The notes below the pieces were generated by a model, which was not told the origin of the DNA, did not search any database, and saw only the letters and a program-made list of their open reading frames with translations. Source: Gordionus sp. m RMFG-2023 (taxonomy: Eukaryota; Nematomorpha; Gordioida; Chordodea; Parachordodidae). From it: a stretch of DNA of 64,000 nucleotides. The translations under genes were made by a program, and so were the position numbers. Location of the stretch: the NCBI RefSeq assembly GCF_954871325.1, contig NC_088778.1:17449666-17513665 (forward strand). The letters run 5' to 3'. Position 1 is the stretch's first letter. Each line of letters opens with the position of its first letter. Shown piece by piece: positions 14,201-29,200 of the stretch.

Positions 14201-17200
14201 TCAGAGGGAAAACTGGCCTACTTGGGTAAGGAAATCGGCATAAAATGGAAAATAAGAAGATTAATTGATGTATTTATATTGATTTGTAGAAGTTAATTAC
14301 AAAGATATATAATAAAATAACTCATTGTTTTCTATATGTAAATTGTATAAAATTTTTATAAAAACTTATAAAAATATTTCAAACAACATATCTGTCGGTT
14401 TGGATAAATGTAATATCTGATCTGCTAAATATTCATTTCTAATAATGATCATTAATTGTTATCTAACAATTCTATTATCATAATTTTCTTAAATTTATTG
14501 AATACCTTATTTTAATTTAATAACAAATATAAATTAAATTTATAACTAATAATGATGCCCAATTAATAAAAAAATCATTTGTTTAAAAATTATAGATAAA
14601 AAGGTTTTAGTAAACTCAACAAGTTATGATGAAATATCAAACTATTTTACATTTTAGCATATAAAATACATAATTCATCTAATATTTTAATGTTTAAAAT
14701 TATTGCATAATATAATATTTAAAAAACAACTTGTCCACTTAAATTGTATAAGACGCTATTTATTCGCTAAAGATATTTTAAAAAACAAGATAGCCAGCAT
14801 AAAAAAAGTTGTGTTTGAAAGGATAATCTATTAAGCTGTCTCGCTTTAAAAAAACGTTGTGTTTGGAAATAGTCTAATGCTGAAAAATCAATATAGCGAA
14901 CAATTCGTATTATAAAATCATTTAAGGATATGCCTGGTAGGTTCTAAATCCCTTTTATAATTTCTAAATCAATATTTATTTAATATTTCCAAAAGAGAAT
15001 AAATAAAATAGTTCAAGAAGCTAGGGAAATATTTACAACTTTTATTTGTTATTTAAAATCATTTAAGAAACATTAAAATAAATATGCTCCCTAAAATTTC
15101 AAAGTTTTTAATACCAAAGTACTGATAACTGAAGATGTTGGGGTTGGGTGGGCGGGTTAAATTTTTTAAAAATATTGGAAGGGCGGAACTTATGGGCTGA
15201 AAACCCGTCCATTACAGATCTCTAATTCATTGTATATGAATATGATCGCGGCTTTCTTATCAATATGATGGATTTATTTGCAAGTTTTTTTATATTTTCA
15301 GTTTATTTAATGATGATTAAGCGGGCCGGGTCTTATTTCAGCAAAAATAATTTTTATTCATATATTAAAAAGCGACTGACAAATCATAGGTCTGTAAACA
15401 ATAACCAAAGGACACGTGCGGTTAATATTATTTAAAATATTGAAAAGATTAGCAATAGGGAATATTGTATTTTCACCTTTTTTGACCTATATCGTATTAT
15501 GCATTAGAATATAATATAATTATTTTTATATAATTTTGAAATGCATTCTAAAAAATTACTTTATTTTTTTACGCAATATAAATGTTAGTGCCAATGTGTT
15601 TTTCCCAGTGTTAACCCGGAGTAACCTGAGTTTTTGTAAATAATTTATGAACCCGAACCGAATATAAACTCTTTTTTTTAAATTTCTAAAAACCCGAACC
15701 AAACACAGATTTTTTGAACTCGGTTTCAATCAGGTTCAGTCAGGCGCGTACGCAGCGGGAGGGGGCAGAGGAACAAATCCCCCCCCCTCCAAAGCCAAAA
15801 AATGCAGATACCGGATTATATTTTTAAAAATATTATTGTTAATATTAATTTATATTTGTTAATATTTATTCCTATCTCATATATATATTTAATTACATTT
15901 ATTTATCACATTCATCCTAAGTTATTTGTCAATTAATTTCGAAAGTTTTCCTTGGCGTAATATTTACCTATTATCTTCAAATTTTAGTGGCGCAATTTAT
16001 CTAAATTTCTAGTCAATAATAATTATCACTGAAACTCCTTGTTGAACAAGAAGAAAGAAATTGCAAGCTTGTCCGACTTGATCGAGTCTCCATCATCAAG
16101 CAGTAACAGCTTTTATGGAGTTATAAGAGCCGATTATTAATGCTATTATTGAATATCACAATGGCTTGAAAGAAATATTTCCTCAGAAGCAAGAAAATTA
16201 TTAGATTCAATACTTACTCCAAATTTTTTTCTCATTAGAATGTATTATTTAATTATACAACTATTTTATGTAATATTTTTCAAAAACATGACATTGACTT
16301 GATTAAGAAGATGAGAATACGGAGAGCATTTTATTAGAACTCAAGGAAATTAGAGCTAATGTTGATGAAGAATTTCATATTTTATATGTTATTGTTGAGT
16401 CAAAAGCAGAGCTATACGTGTTTAATATTTGTCCCTCTCGACTTGCAGCAAGCAAGCTCATCGTCAAAACATTAATATAGGATCAGTAAAAGAGTATTAT
16501 AAAACAAATGTCCCTCTCTTAGATACATTTATAACCCAAATAAATGAATGGTTTTTAATTCATTGTACAGCACTTACAAATCCATAGATATTACTTCCAC
16601 AAAAGCCTTTCCAACCTTATTCAGATGGTGATAGAAAAAAAAATATTTGTTAGATTTTTATCATGAAGATGTTAAAGTATCTTATGATGCCTTATTAGCT
16701 GAATAACTATGATTAAAAGATTAACTATGGTTGATACCCCAAAAAATGCTATGGATGCTTTCTTTGCATTATTTCAAACACATTTTAGATTCCCAATGTA
16801 TGAAAATGGTTATATGTAATAGCAACTCTTCCCATTAGTAAACTAATGAGAGAACATTCTCTTTTTTAAGAAGAATAACAAAGCCCTGCAGAAATACCAT
16901 TTGCAGGGCACGACACGAATTTTTTTTTTTAATTTTTTTCCGCCCGGTTTTTTAAAAAAAAAATTCAGGCCAAGCTCGGTTTTTTTTTCAGGCCCAGCCC
17001 GAATTTTTTTAAAATAAATTATATTTATTTTTGATTTTTATAGCTAATAATGGCGATTTCAAATTTTTGGTTTTAAAATATACAGCTCGGCCGGATATTT
17101 TTTTTAAAAAATTATCAGGCCCAGCCCGGGTGTTTTTTTTTAAATTTTGAGCCCGGCCCGGGTATGTATAAAAAATTAAAATACGGTCCGGCCCGGGGGC

Positions 17201-20200
17201 CGGGCCTGCAACGCTCTGAAAAACATACCTATGAAATACAACTTCTGAAAGTGGATTCAATGATTTGGATCTTTTGAATATTCATAGGCATTTAACGCCA
17301 AGCAAGGATAGATAATTTAAAAATTAGCTCAAAACTTACAAAATACAATTATTCCTAAGAAACTTTTTGTGTATTAATTTATATTTCCATCATTTAAATT
17401 TTTTATACATTAAAATTTTAAAGGCTCAAAAAATTCAAATTTCAATTTTGGGTCATTTAAGTAATTCATATCGTGGTTATATTCACTTTATATTTTATAA
17501 TTCACATTTATTTTATAGTTTTTCAATACCGGTTTATATGTATAATTTTTTTGTAATTCACATTAATTTAAAATTGTGTATTAGAAAAGTTATTAGTCCT
17601 AATAAATTTATGCTTAATATTTTTAATTAACAATAATATTTCTTAAAAAATTTTATTATCCCCTCCCCAGACCAAATTCCTGCCTACGCGCCTGGGTTCA
17701 GTAAATTTTATTTAAAATTATAATTAAGATATTTGTATAATTGTAAATACAAATATTATTCATTTAAATGAGATTTTTTAATATTTTCAATATTGGATCA
17801 TTCAGCTGCCTATTTTCAAATTAAAGTGGAGGAAGGGTCACAAAATATCTTGTAATCAATACAAGACTACCATTTGGTATATATCGTATTCTCCGGCAAT
17901 ATTCCAACGGGCCATCGAGAATTAAAAGGTTTTGAAGGAGTAGTTATTTAGATGATATTATAATAACCGAAAAAAATCGAGAGAAACATAAAATTAATTT
18001 TGGTTTAGACAAAAATTATATCAGACTAAAAATATGAAAATGTTAATTTTTCAAACAAAATAGTATTAGGACATAATATATCAAAAAATGGGATAAAAAC
18101 TACAAAAAAAAATACTGAGGCATTAAAAAAGCACCAGAACCAACAAATTAATAACAATTACAGTCATTTCTATGAACAATTAAATGTTCAAAATTCATTT
18201 CAAATTGTAGATATAGACAAACCATTATATAAATTTTAGAAAAAGTAGTAGATTGAAGATGGACACAAAGAAATAAAAAGATCTATAAGTAAAAATAAAG
18301 AAAGCAATAAATATTGCTCCAGTATTACAACATTATAATCCAAAATTACCAATCATATTTGCAACAGATGCTTCGGCCAAAGGAATAGGGTGGTAATCTC
18401 ACATATAGAAGTGGGGGAGACCAATCGTATTCGCCTCAAGAATGCTAAATACAGCAGAGAAATTACTGCAAAATAGAAAGAGAAACTCTTGCCGTCAAAT
18501 TTGGATTTATATATGGAAAAAGGCTCACATAACAAACAGATTATAAGCAATTAGTATATTTCATCCTATACCAACAACATCCACTACCAGAATACAAAGA
18601 TGGGCTATTATTAGCAGGTTACTAGTATGAAATAGAATTCAAGAGTAGCCGAAAATAGCAATGATGTCGATTATTTATACAGGGAAAGACAATATTAAAA
18701 GAAACACTGGATCAAATACAATGGGGGAACCAAACCAACACCTTTAAATGCAAATGAAATTGAAAGAAAAACAATGCAAAATGATAATTATTTAAAGTAT
18801 AACGTATACAAACAGGTAACCAATAAGCTATGATACATGTTTAAAGGAGTATAGCCAATTAAGGGAAATCACAACAGTTTGAGGTTGTTTACTGTGGAGA
18901 ACTAAAATGATAATACCACAACAAAACCGAAACAACGTGTTAGATATGCTACATATAAGACATACTGGAATGGTAAAAATGAAGATGAGGGCAAAACAGT
19001 GGTGACCTAATAATATAAACCAAGACATAGCGACATGGGTGGATAAATGTAGAGAATGCCAGGAACATCATGATATGCTTAAAAAACATCAATTCAAAAT
19101 TATCCAAAACAACCAAAAGCATGTAACCGAGTATATATTGATTATGCTAGACCATTTCAAAGTCATTAGGTTAGTGATAGATGCTAGCAGTCGATGGCCA
19201 TAAATATTTACTATGACTTAAAACCACCGAAAGCACGATAAAAATATTAAGAAATACTTTGCCAGATTCGGATTTCCCAAAATAATAGTTCCTGATAACT
19301 AGCCTCAATTCAGAAGTAAAAAATTCAATGATTATAAAAAAATGAAATACCATTAGTGTTGCAGTTATTCAAAATAGCGATTAAATATTTTAAATAACAA
19401 TATATCAATTTTTTTAGTTTTAAAAAAAATAGATTGTTTATAAAAAATACTTTCTATTTTTTTTACTTTTTAATTTTTGGGAAATAAATTTAATTAAGTT
19501 TTAATATTCTTGAATAAATTTAATATTTTGTTGAAATTTGGATATAAATTTTGAAATAAAAGAAATAAATTGAAGAAAAATAATCTGACTTAAACAAATG
19601 GTGTTCATATACATGATTTTCTTATTCTAGATTAATGTGGTTATTATTATTAAAAATATTTATGAATTCATTCTTTGACAAGTTCACATATCAAATCGGA
19701 AGAAAACATTCTAGGACAGGGTTCCTAATATATTATTCTTATTAGGTTACACAGGTAAAAAAAAAATTTTTTTATATTGTTCCTTAAATTTAAAAAATTA
19801 AATTTTTTTATTGCACAACGCAAATTTTGGAAAATAATTAATTTTTAAAATAATTAAGGATTTTGGTAATAAATTTTTTGTTGTAAGTATAAATAGTATA
19901 GTTACAGCTTTAATATTTTTCATATTATATATATCATTAATTTTTGTTCAACAATTAGTTAAGAAAATTAGGAAGAAATTTACAAATAAAGTGAGTAAGT
20001 TCGATTATTCAAATTTTGTGGATGTAATTTCTATGACATCTGCTTAGTCTTTAGATTTTTCTGAGGGTATAAAAAATAGTCTGAATTTGATTTTACTTGA
20101 ACTTAAAAATTCAAATATTAAAAAAATAAATAATTCCAGTGGGAAATGAAGTATCTACTGTTTGTAAAAATATTGATATCGAAAGATATAAATGATAATT

Positions 20201-23200
20201 TAAATTCACTTGTGAGTGAAATTAGAAAGTAAATTTTTGAGATTGTGGTTGATAAACCAGAGGTTAGTATTAGTGTTATTAATAATGATAAGCAAAGTGA
20301 AAGTGAATATTTGATTATATGTGAGAAGAAATTAAAGAAAAGTTTAAAAAATCTTTCTAAAAACATATATATACTTAGAAATAAAAATAAAGATTTTTGT
20401 GATCGAAAAATTCTCTAATAGTGATAAAAATGTAGTTTGTCATCGATGTGGCTTCTTAGGTCATATAAAATGAAATTGCATGGTAAAAGATGTAAATTTT
20501 AAAAATGATTTTACAAAGAGACCACCAGTATTGATAAATCCGGTGGTTAGTAACATAAAAATCCTATTATTTCAAATCTAAGTGAAAAAGATATGTATAA
20601 TATGGATAGTGCTCGAATGTGCTTCAGATGTGAAGAAATGGGTCATATTGCTATGAAATGTGCTCAATCCATGAGTGGATTGCAGTGACTATATGATTTG
20701 CGAGAAAGTCATATAAAAATTGAGAAACCAAAAAATTAAATAATTTATCTATAAATTAAATTTTTATTTTCTCCAGACATGCTTTTAAGCATAATTAATA
20801 TACTATTCCTCCTGAATGGGACATTTAATTTTAATGGTATCTAGTATATCTGATGTTAGATATATTGTACTTAGGCATTATTTTTGATGCCTAGAACTCA
20901 AATTCAAACTCTGCAGTTTTATATATCTTAAAGCTGTAATAATTTCTCTTTATCTTTTGATAAGATTTTCATTCAATACAATTCATTGTAACCAGACTAT
21001 GTAAAACATGACCCAATAACAGATGGTGCTCAATTCACCTAATCAAACACCCTTTCTATATAAGTAAAATTATGGTAACTTTTGGAATTTAAGATTTTTA
21101 ATAGATTAAATTCTAAAATGATGTAAAAATAATTAGGCTGTTAAAATAGGTATAAAATAAGAATTCATCCTGATTCACACAAAAAATTTACAACAGTTGG
21201 CCAATTATCAAAATAAAAATGCATAAAATATGGGAATTATTTTTTAAAAAAATTCGCGCCGGCCATGCACAGCCGATATGAAAATTTGATTTTTATAATG
21301 GGAGGCGTTTTCGGCGTGGCCAAAAACATCGGGCCGGCGCACAGGCCTACTCCTAACCCAAAAATCCTTGAATGTTAAATGGAGCACTCCAAATCTGGAC
21401 CGATGACATGATTTTAAAGAATTTAAATTTATAACCATTTATATTTGTTATTAGTAAATATTTTATTTTAATTTATTCAAATTAACCATATGTTCCATAA
21501 AATCTTTGTGCCCACTAAATTTCTGTATATAAAAACTAAAGTGCAGGCTAAAATGTAGAAGGTGCGAATCGAAGTATCGTCGGCATCCAAATATTTTAAT
21601 TTGCATTCATTTAAACCAGGGTAATTTGCATTGGGATAATTTATCTTTGTATATATTTGGCACCTATATTTTTTTAGAAAAAAATAAAAATATTTTAAAT
21701 TCAACAATTTAATCAATATAAATAACAAATTACGAATTAGAGAATATCAATTAAAAAGATTAATTCGATTCGATCAAATAAATATCATATTAGCAAATAT
21801 TTTATCCAAAATTTTTTAGTCACCTAATGTCTTATTTCAAATGATTACTTTTTTTAAAAAAACAGTTGTTTTCGTGAAAAGGCATACCATGCTTTTTTTT
21901 TTAAAGTGATTATGTTGCTACAAAAAAAAATATTTAAAATATATATTATATGCAACATAAAAATCAAAGAACGTTAATATTCAATGGTCCATTACTTTTT
22001 GTCAATTTTTTTAATTAAATGTGTCCAGACATAAATTTTTAAAAATGCTCAAATTAAATAAGAGCATTATAATTCTCAGCTCACTTTTGTCTCTTCAAAC
22101 GATGCCACCATTTATATGTCAATTAGGCCTATTCAAAAAAAACGAATTATTCGAATAAAACGAATTATTCAATAAATTGCTTTTTTTTAAATAAATCTAA
22201 CATTTGTCATTTCTATTTGATAACCTGCCAATCTGACAGGTGATGTGTTTATAAAAAGACTAGCAAAAATTTTAATTTCCCGTATTTTTTCAAAATTAAT
22301 TATATTAAAAATTACACAAACCAAAAGTATATAAAAATATATACAAAACAAAGGTATATAAAAATATATTATATCTTTATAATAGAATATTGTTAGCTAG
22401 CCTAATTATGTTAGAGGAGAATGATTCTGATGAAATAGTTATGGTTGATGTTGACAAAATTTCTTCACAAAAAAGAGCGATTATATGGGATCAATATCAA
22501 CTCAATGGTGAAAAGGCTGCTTGCAATCATTGCAAGAGCATTATTAAATGCAAAGGCAAAACAACATCGTCTCTTATTAATTATTATAATAGGTTTCATT
22601 CACATCTCTGTAAAAACAGTAATAAAATTGACACTTTTTTAAAGCCTATATCACCTTTTTCTTTATCTAAAAAAATTAATTATAAAGATAACTTACTAAA
22701 ATTATTTATTAATAACAATTTATCTTTTAAAATTGTTAATTCACCTGATTTTAAAAATTTTATAAATGATCTTGATTCTTCTATAAAATCAATGTGCTCC
22801 AATACTCTTAAATTGCACATGTATAATACATTTGCAGAAAAAGAACAGTTGATAAAGGATATAATATCCAAAAATAAAAGTCAGATTAATTTTTCATCTG
22901 ATATTTGGACTAGCCCAACTCAGGTTCCTTTTTTAGGGTTAACAGCCCATTTTATTGATGATAATTTTAAAATAAATAACATAGTTTTGGATGTTGCTCC
23001 AATAAATGAACAACATTCAGGTGAAAACATATTTAAAGCCTTTATTAAAATAATTAAAAATTATAATTTGGAGAATAAAAATTTTTATATAACTCTAAAT
23101 AATGCTACTAATAATAAAACATTTATTGATACATTTTCTTTAAAATATCCATCAATAAAAATAGGGCACATTCGATGCTTTGCTCATGTTATTAATTTAA

Positions 23201-26200
23201 TATCCAAAGAAATTTTAAAAATTTTAAATCCATCAATTTTAAAACTACGAAACATTAGGATGATACGTAATTCTCCTAAAAAATTAAATTTATTAAAAAA
23301 TATTTGTAGTTCACTACATCCTCCTATAAATTTTTTAAAACCCAAATTGGATTGTGAAATAAGGTGGAATAGCACCTACCAAATGATTGAAAGGGGCTTA
23401 TTGTTAAAGCCTGCTATAAAAAAATTAGTTAATGAAGTTATAACTAATATTATAATTCTTCAAGAAAAACAATTATCAGAGGTAAACTAAAATTTATAAG
23501 TAGGTAAATAATACTTTATTGACATAACATACAGGAGGAATGGTACGATCTTGTAAAAAAATCTATCCTATTGCCTTTGTATGAGACTACAAATATGGTT
23601 TGTGGGGAAAATTATCCTACTTATAATTTGGTTATACCCTATTATATTCTAATTCTTGAACACTTAAAAAATGAGAAACCTTGTTTCCATAAAACCTCTA
23701 ACAATGATTTCAAAGTGGCATGTGATAAATTGTTGGGCTATTACAATTTAACTGCAGATGATGCAATAATAGCTACAATATTGGATCCCAGGCTCAAAAT
23801 AGAATATTTTAAATCAATATCTCTTGATTATGATATTGATATATCCAGGTTAACAGAGAAATTTAAAGAGATTTACAGCAGATATACAGGTATTTAATTT
23901 ACCCCCATTTAAATACATATCATTTTATTTTATAAGATGCTGATAATTACAACTGCCAAAATAAGAATGAAAGTCAACAAAACAGGCTTGACATTGTTTT
24001 TAAACAAAATTATGTTCAACTATGTGAAATCAGGGTTTCGAACCGAACCGAACCGCCAAACTGGAATGAACCGTTATAATTTTCTGAACCGTAACCGTAA
24101 CCGAACCGTTATAAAGAAACTATAAAAAGAGCGAACCGAACCGTTATAAATATTTTAAACCGGTTCAAAACGGTTTTAAAAAATAATTAAATTTAAACAT
24201 TATTAACCTAAATTTGAAATTTGAATTTTCCTTGGGGAAATTTTTAAACTCTTTATTTCTTTTCAAATTGAATTTTTTTTACATGTCAATTAATACCACC
24301 ATGTTTATTGTTTTTTCTTTTCACTTTAATAAATACTCAATTTAATAGAGATTAGGCGAATTACCAGTTAATTAGATAAGAATCTTAAAATCAAACAAGA
24401 CTATTCTTTAAATTAACAAGTTTATTCTTATATATATATATATATGTATATTAGTTATTAATTAGCTTATTAATACTTGCTAATAATTTGGGGAAAATCA
24501 TAATTCTAACTAACATCTAAAGAAAATCAGGTACTGATTACTTTTAATAAAATACTGTTTTATATTAATTTCTTATTAATTAATATTTTCATAATGAATA
24601 ATTTATAATGACTTAAATGAATATTAGAATTCTGAAATTAAAAAAAACATATGATTGTTAATTAATATTCCTGTATTTTATGGTTAATTTATTTATTTCC
24701 ATTTACACTTTAGTGGATAATTTCTTGAAATAATAACTACTTACTGATTAACCTTCTAAATCTTATAGTACCAAATAAAATTTAAACACATGAAATTCAA
24801 TTGGATAATTATAAAATGATAAAGTATCCATTAAAGTTTTAATTTAATTAACTTTAATTTTTTAATAAAAGACAGTTGTTTTTGGAATTTTAAACAGCTT
24901 TTCTATTTCTTTTCTTCTTATTTTATATCTTATCTTTTTGCTTCTTTCTTTTCTCTATTAAATCAAATTATTTATTAAAATGGTATTAGTAAGCTCCATT
25001 CACTTATTTAGTTTCATCTGTGTACAAGGTTTGTTGTTAGTATCTTTGAGGAAAAAATCGGCATAATTATATGAAGGGTAGGCCTGCATATAATTCACGT
25101 TTTTGGGGGAGATCTTGTCAGATAAGATAAATAAAAAATTATACTGATTCTATTAAGAAATTTATTTATTCTATTTTTATAATAAAAGATTCTGATCTAT
25201 TCATCATCATATAGCATATTAGTATCTATTAAATGGTTCGGGAAAAGTCAAATCCTGTGCGATCATATTTTAAATTAGATATTGTAAAAAATCAATCTAC
25301 TTGTAAACTAGAAAACTGTGGTAAAGTTTTAACCGGGGACCATGCAGCAAATCTTGAACGACATATAGAAAGATTCCACGATAAGGAATTCAAATTATTA
25401 AAAAAAAAGAAGATAATTTGACTATTAAAAAAACAATAACAAAAAATGCAAATAATCATAATACAATTCAAAATGCTTTTACCAAAACTAATACAATACA
25501 AATTAATATTAATAAAGACACTTTAATCCGTTCCTGCACTGAGTTAATCACAGTTCATGGGAGACCAATAAAATCAATTGATGACAAAGCATTTAGAAAT
25601 ATTATAGATCCGATAATTGTAGGATTGGGTGGTAATTTAACCATCAATTCTGAAAATATACGCAATAATATTAAAAAAATGGCATTTGATTTTTCGCAAA
25701 ATTTAAAAAAAGAAATATACCAAAAACTTATATCGTTAAAATTAGATATTGCAACTCGATATGATAGGTCCATACTGGGGATCAATATTCAATTTATAGA
25801 TAATGGAGAAATAAAATTAAGAACGTTATGCATGAAAGAGATAAAAGAAAGACATACATCAGAATATCTAAAAAAAATTATTCTAGATGTTCTAAACGAA
25901 CATGAAATAAGAATTGATAAAATTTATAAGATAACCACAGATAATGCAGCTAACATGATTAAATTAATCAAGCTGTTAATACATCATGATGAAGAAGATG
26001 ATGAAGATGATATCCTTAATGATTATTTAGATAATGATAATTTAAATAACAATGATGATATAATTGTTAATGAAAATGAAGAACCTTTTTTTAATATTGA
26101 AAGTATTAATCTTGTACCTCATACGAGATCCATGTTAATGGGCATTAGATGTGCCTCCCACACATTTCAATTAGCAATTAATGATTGCATAAAAAATTCA

Positions 26201-29200
26201 AATGAAATTGTTATTATTAATAAAGCAAGAAACATTTGCAAAAAAATAAGAAATCAGACTACAATGTCTATTTTGTCCAAATTAAATTTAAAAAAGCCAC
26301 TAATAGATTGTTGCACAAGATGGAATTCAATCTATTTAATGTTGGAAAGATTATTAGAGTTAAAAAACTTTTGCCAAGAAATATCGGCCCAAAGTAATGA
26401 TCGTGAAAAATGTTTGTCAGAGAATGAATGGAAAATAATTAGTGATATATTAAAAGCTTTATATCCATCTTATATTTTGACAAAATATATACAAAGTGAA
26501 CAAATGACCATGGGCGATTTTTATGCAGCATGGATCAAATGTATCATGCAAACTAGCAAAATAGACACTTCATTTGCCAAACTTTTCGTTTGTACAATCA
26601 AAGCACGAGAGATTAATTTGAAAAATGAAGTTTTTTGCTCAGCTATATATCTCGACCCAAGATATAATGTATTTTGATCATTTGAAGAAAAAGATATCGC
26701 CAAAAAACATCTTTATAAAACTTGGAACTTAATCCAAAATTTAAATAATCAGAATATTGAAAATCTAGATACTATTCCTACGTGTTCACATTTGAAAGAT
26801 AACTTAGATGATGATTTTGAAGATTTATTAATGTCGCATGAAAGCCTTAATAAGAATAGTTCTCAGGGCATAGAAAATTATAATAAATGTGTAGAAATAG
26901 AGTATATAATTCGGTCATTTGATAATATAGAGAGATTAGAAAAATATGCAAATCTTTTGAATTATTGGGAAAATGTAAAGAATAGTATGCCAGAACTTTA
27001 TAAGTTAGCTATGGTTGTGCTAGCAGTTCCAGCTACGCAGGTATCCGTAGAAAGAGCATTTTCTAGCCTTAAGTTTATACTCTCTGCGCAAAGAACTAAA
27101 TTAAATCCTGAAATATTAGAAAATATTTTAGTTATCCGTTCCAATTCTCTTTTTAAAAATAAATAATATAAATTTCATTATATTTATGTGTTATTTTATT
27201 CCTCATTGTATTTGCGCATGTTTGTGTTTATCTTATTTATGAAATAAAAAGAATTGATTTGTCTAATTTATATTTACTAAGTTTAATAAAAATATCTATA
27301 GATTATCATTCATGGTTAAATTAAATAAGAAATTATAAAAAGAATTTTCTCTAAAATTAATATATACATGGTTAATGATTAATTTTTTTTAAAATTAAAT
27401 TTATAAAAACCGGAACAAACCGAAAAGAACCGTTATAAATTATAAACCAAACCGAACCGATATGATTATTTTTTTAAAAAACCGAAATGGAACAAAACCT
27501 TTATAAAATTTTAAACTAAAAACCGGAACGAACCGAACCGTTATACTAAACGGTTCGAAACCCTGTGTGAAATCGATTTTTACCTGAGTGAACCAAGATC
27601 AAAGAGTGATACTGATCCATTAATGTGGTGGAAGACAAATGCACATAGGATCCCCATACTCTCAAAAATGGCAAGAGATTATTTATCTATACAAGGAACA
27701 TCAACTGCGTGTGAAAGACTTTTCTCAGTTGGCACTAATTTGTTGTAAAAAAACAGCATGTCGTATAAAGAAGAAAATATAAGAAAAACCCTTTGCCTTA
27801 AAAATTGGCTTAAAATTATAAATTAAATGAATAATATAATATTTTAATTTTGTTTAAAACTTGATATTTATTTGTCATCGGATTATTATAATTTTTTCTG
27901 TTTGAAATCAAATTTGCAATAAAAAAATTTGTCAATATATTTGAGTATGATTTATTTTATTAAGAAAATTTATTTCAATTATTCGAAAATTATTCGAATC
28001 GAATACAAATAGTAGATTTTATTATTCGTACGAATTCAAATAGTAAATTATTCGATTTGCACTATTCGATTCGAATACGTTTTTGAATAGGCCTAATGTC
28101 AATACAGTACTAATGATATAATGTTTTAAATAAATCAACTTACCAAAGATAGTTATCGAAATTGTTCTCATGCCAACTGTTTTCCAAGACTGTGACACTA
28201 ATTTTGATAAAGTAACAAATAATGATAATGATCGAACAGATTAACCAAAAGTAAAACTCCCCTTTAATAACACTTTTATCTTTACCTGTATAATATGGAA
28301 ACTTATAATATATGATGATATATTTGTAATTACATTTAACACTTGATATGTACAAACCTAATAGTGATATAATGAATATAGGAACCAGTATAAATAAGTC
28401 AAATTTGTTTGTAGAAATATTCAAAAAACATATTCCCAATCTATAGCTTCCAACAATCTAATATTAAAATATTAACTGTAAGACATTTAGTATTCATATA
28501 ATATCGATATTTTTTTATATACTATATTAAAAATTAATTTTATTAAATTAACTATGTACTAGCGCTTTTCCTGGCTATAGTTGAGGAAGTGGCCTGGAAA
28601 GAGGGCTTAGGGTGGGCCTTAGGCTGATAACATGGAGAGGGATGTATAACTGAAATTTTACACTCATGACTTTCAGATTTATTGCTAACTTCGTTATTAT
28701 ATTTTATGGATGATTTTAAAAGAGGTAAGATTTTCCATCGGCGATATGAAGAAGACTGAAAACTCTTTGAATGAATAATTATAATTTTGTTTAAGCGCTT
28801 TCAATGAAGATAGAAAATATGGGTTAGTCATTTGAAAAATAACTAAAAAAAAATTTTTTTTAATTTATTGGTTCATGGTTAAAAAAAGATAACATGAAAA
28901 ACAGGACAAAAAATAGTATTTAAGATCTATTAAAAAATAGAATTTCCAGACCCCTGGACGCTAAAGGGAAAAGAAAAAATAACCCATCCCTCGAGGTGTG
29001 ACAGGGGCCTATCACTTTTTATGACCTAAAATTTATCACAACATGTCACATCCAAAAAATCCAAAATGTAAGCAAGTGACATTAGCACAACTTAATGAAT
29101 TAAAAAATCCAAAATGTAAGCAAGTGACATTAGCACAACTTAATGAATTAAAAAATCATGGAGCGGGTGGAGAGAATAATATAGGGCTATAGCCAAGATT

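Larger units (their letters stand above)
15741..17694 (+). mobile_element. hAT element (CAGGCGCGTACGCAG ends)
   Basis: CAGGCGCGTACGCAG at 15741 and CTGCCTACGCGCCTG ending 17694, flanked by exact GGTTCAGT (15733-15740, 17695-17702). Internal coding remnant of the ZMYM-linked hAT type, itself interrupted near 16.9-17.2 kb. Inserted into an older hAT-like repeat. Confidence 0.9.
15613..17810. mobile_element. hAT-like non-autonomous element, split by another hAT
   Basis: Flanks of the 15741-17694 insertion (15613-15740 and 17703-17810) carry the AACCCGAACC subterminal motif and match the 57.5-kb element, including GTAAATACAAATATT followed by ATTTTTTAATATTTTC. Outer limits are not fixed. Confidence 0.5.
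22124..28095 (+). mobile_element. hAT element (TAGGCCTATTC ends), containing a second hAT
   Basis: TAGGCCTATTCAAAAA at 22124 and TTTTTGAATAGGCCTA ending 28095, flanked by exact ATGTCAAT (22116-22123, 28096-28103). Without the inner element and its duplicated target it would be about 2.4 kb. ACGAATTATTCG-like motifs repeat near both ends. It sits in Smoothened intron 6, only about 40 bp past the donor of exon 6, in the opposite orientation to the gene. Exact duplication and a nearly complete transposase suggest recent arrival. Confidence 0.95.

Noticed and set aside
17009-17630. Open frames around 17.0-17.6 kb
   Set aside because: One runs through the GC-rich MITE-like insert, the other through A+T-rich non-coding hAT sequence.
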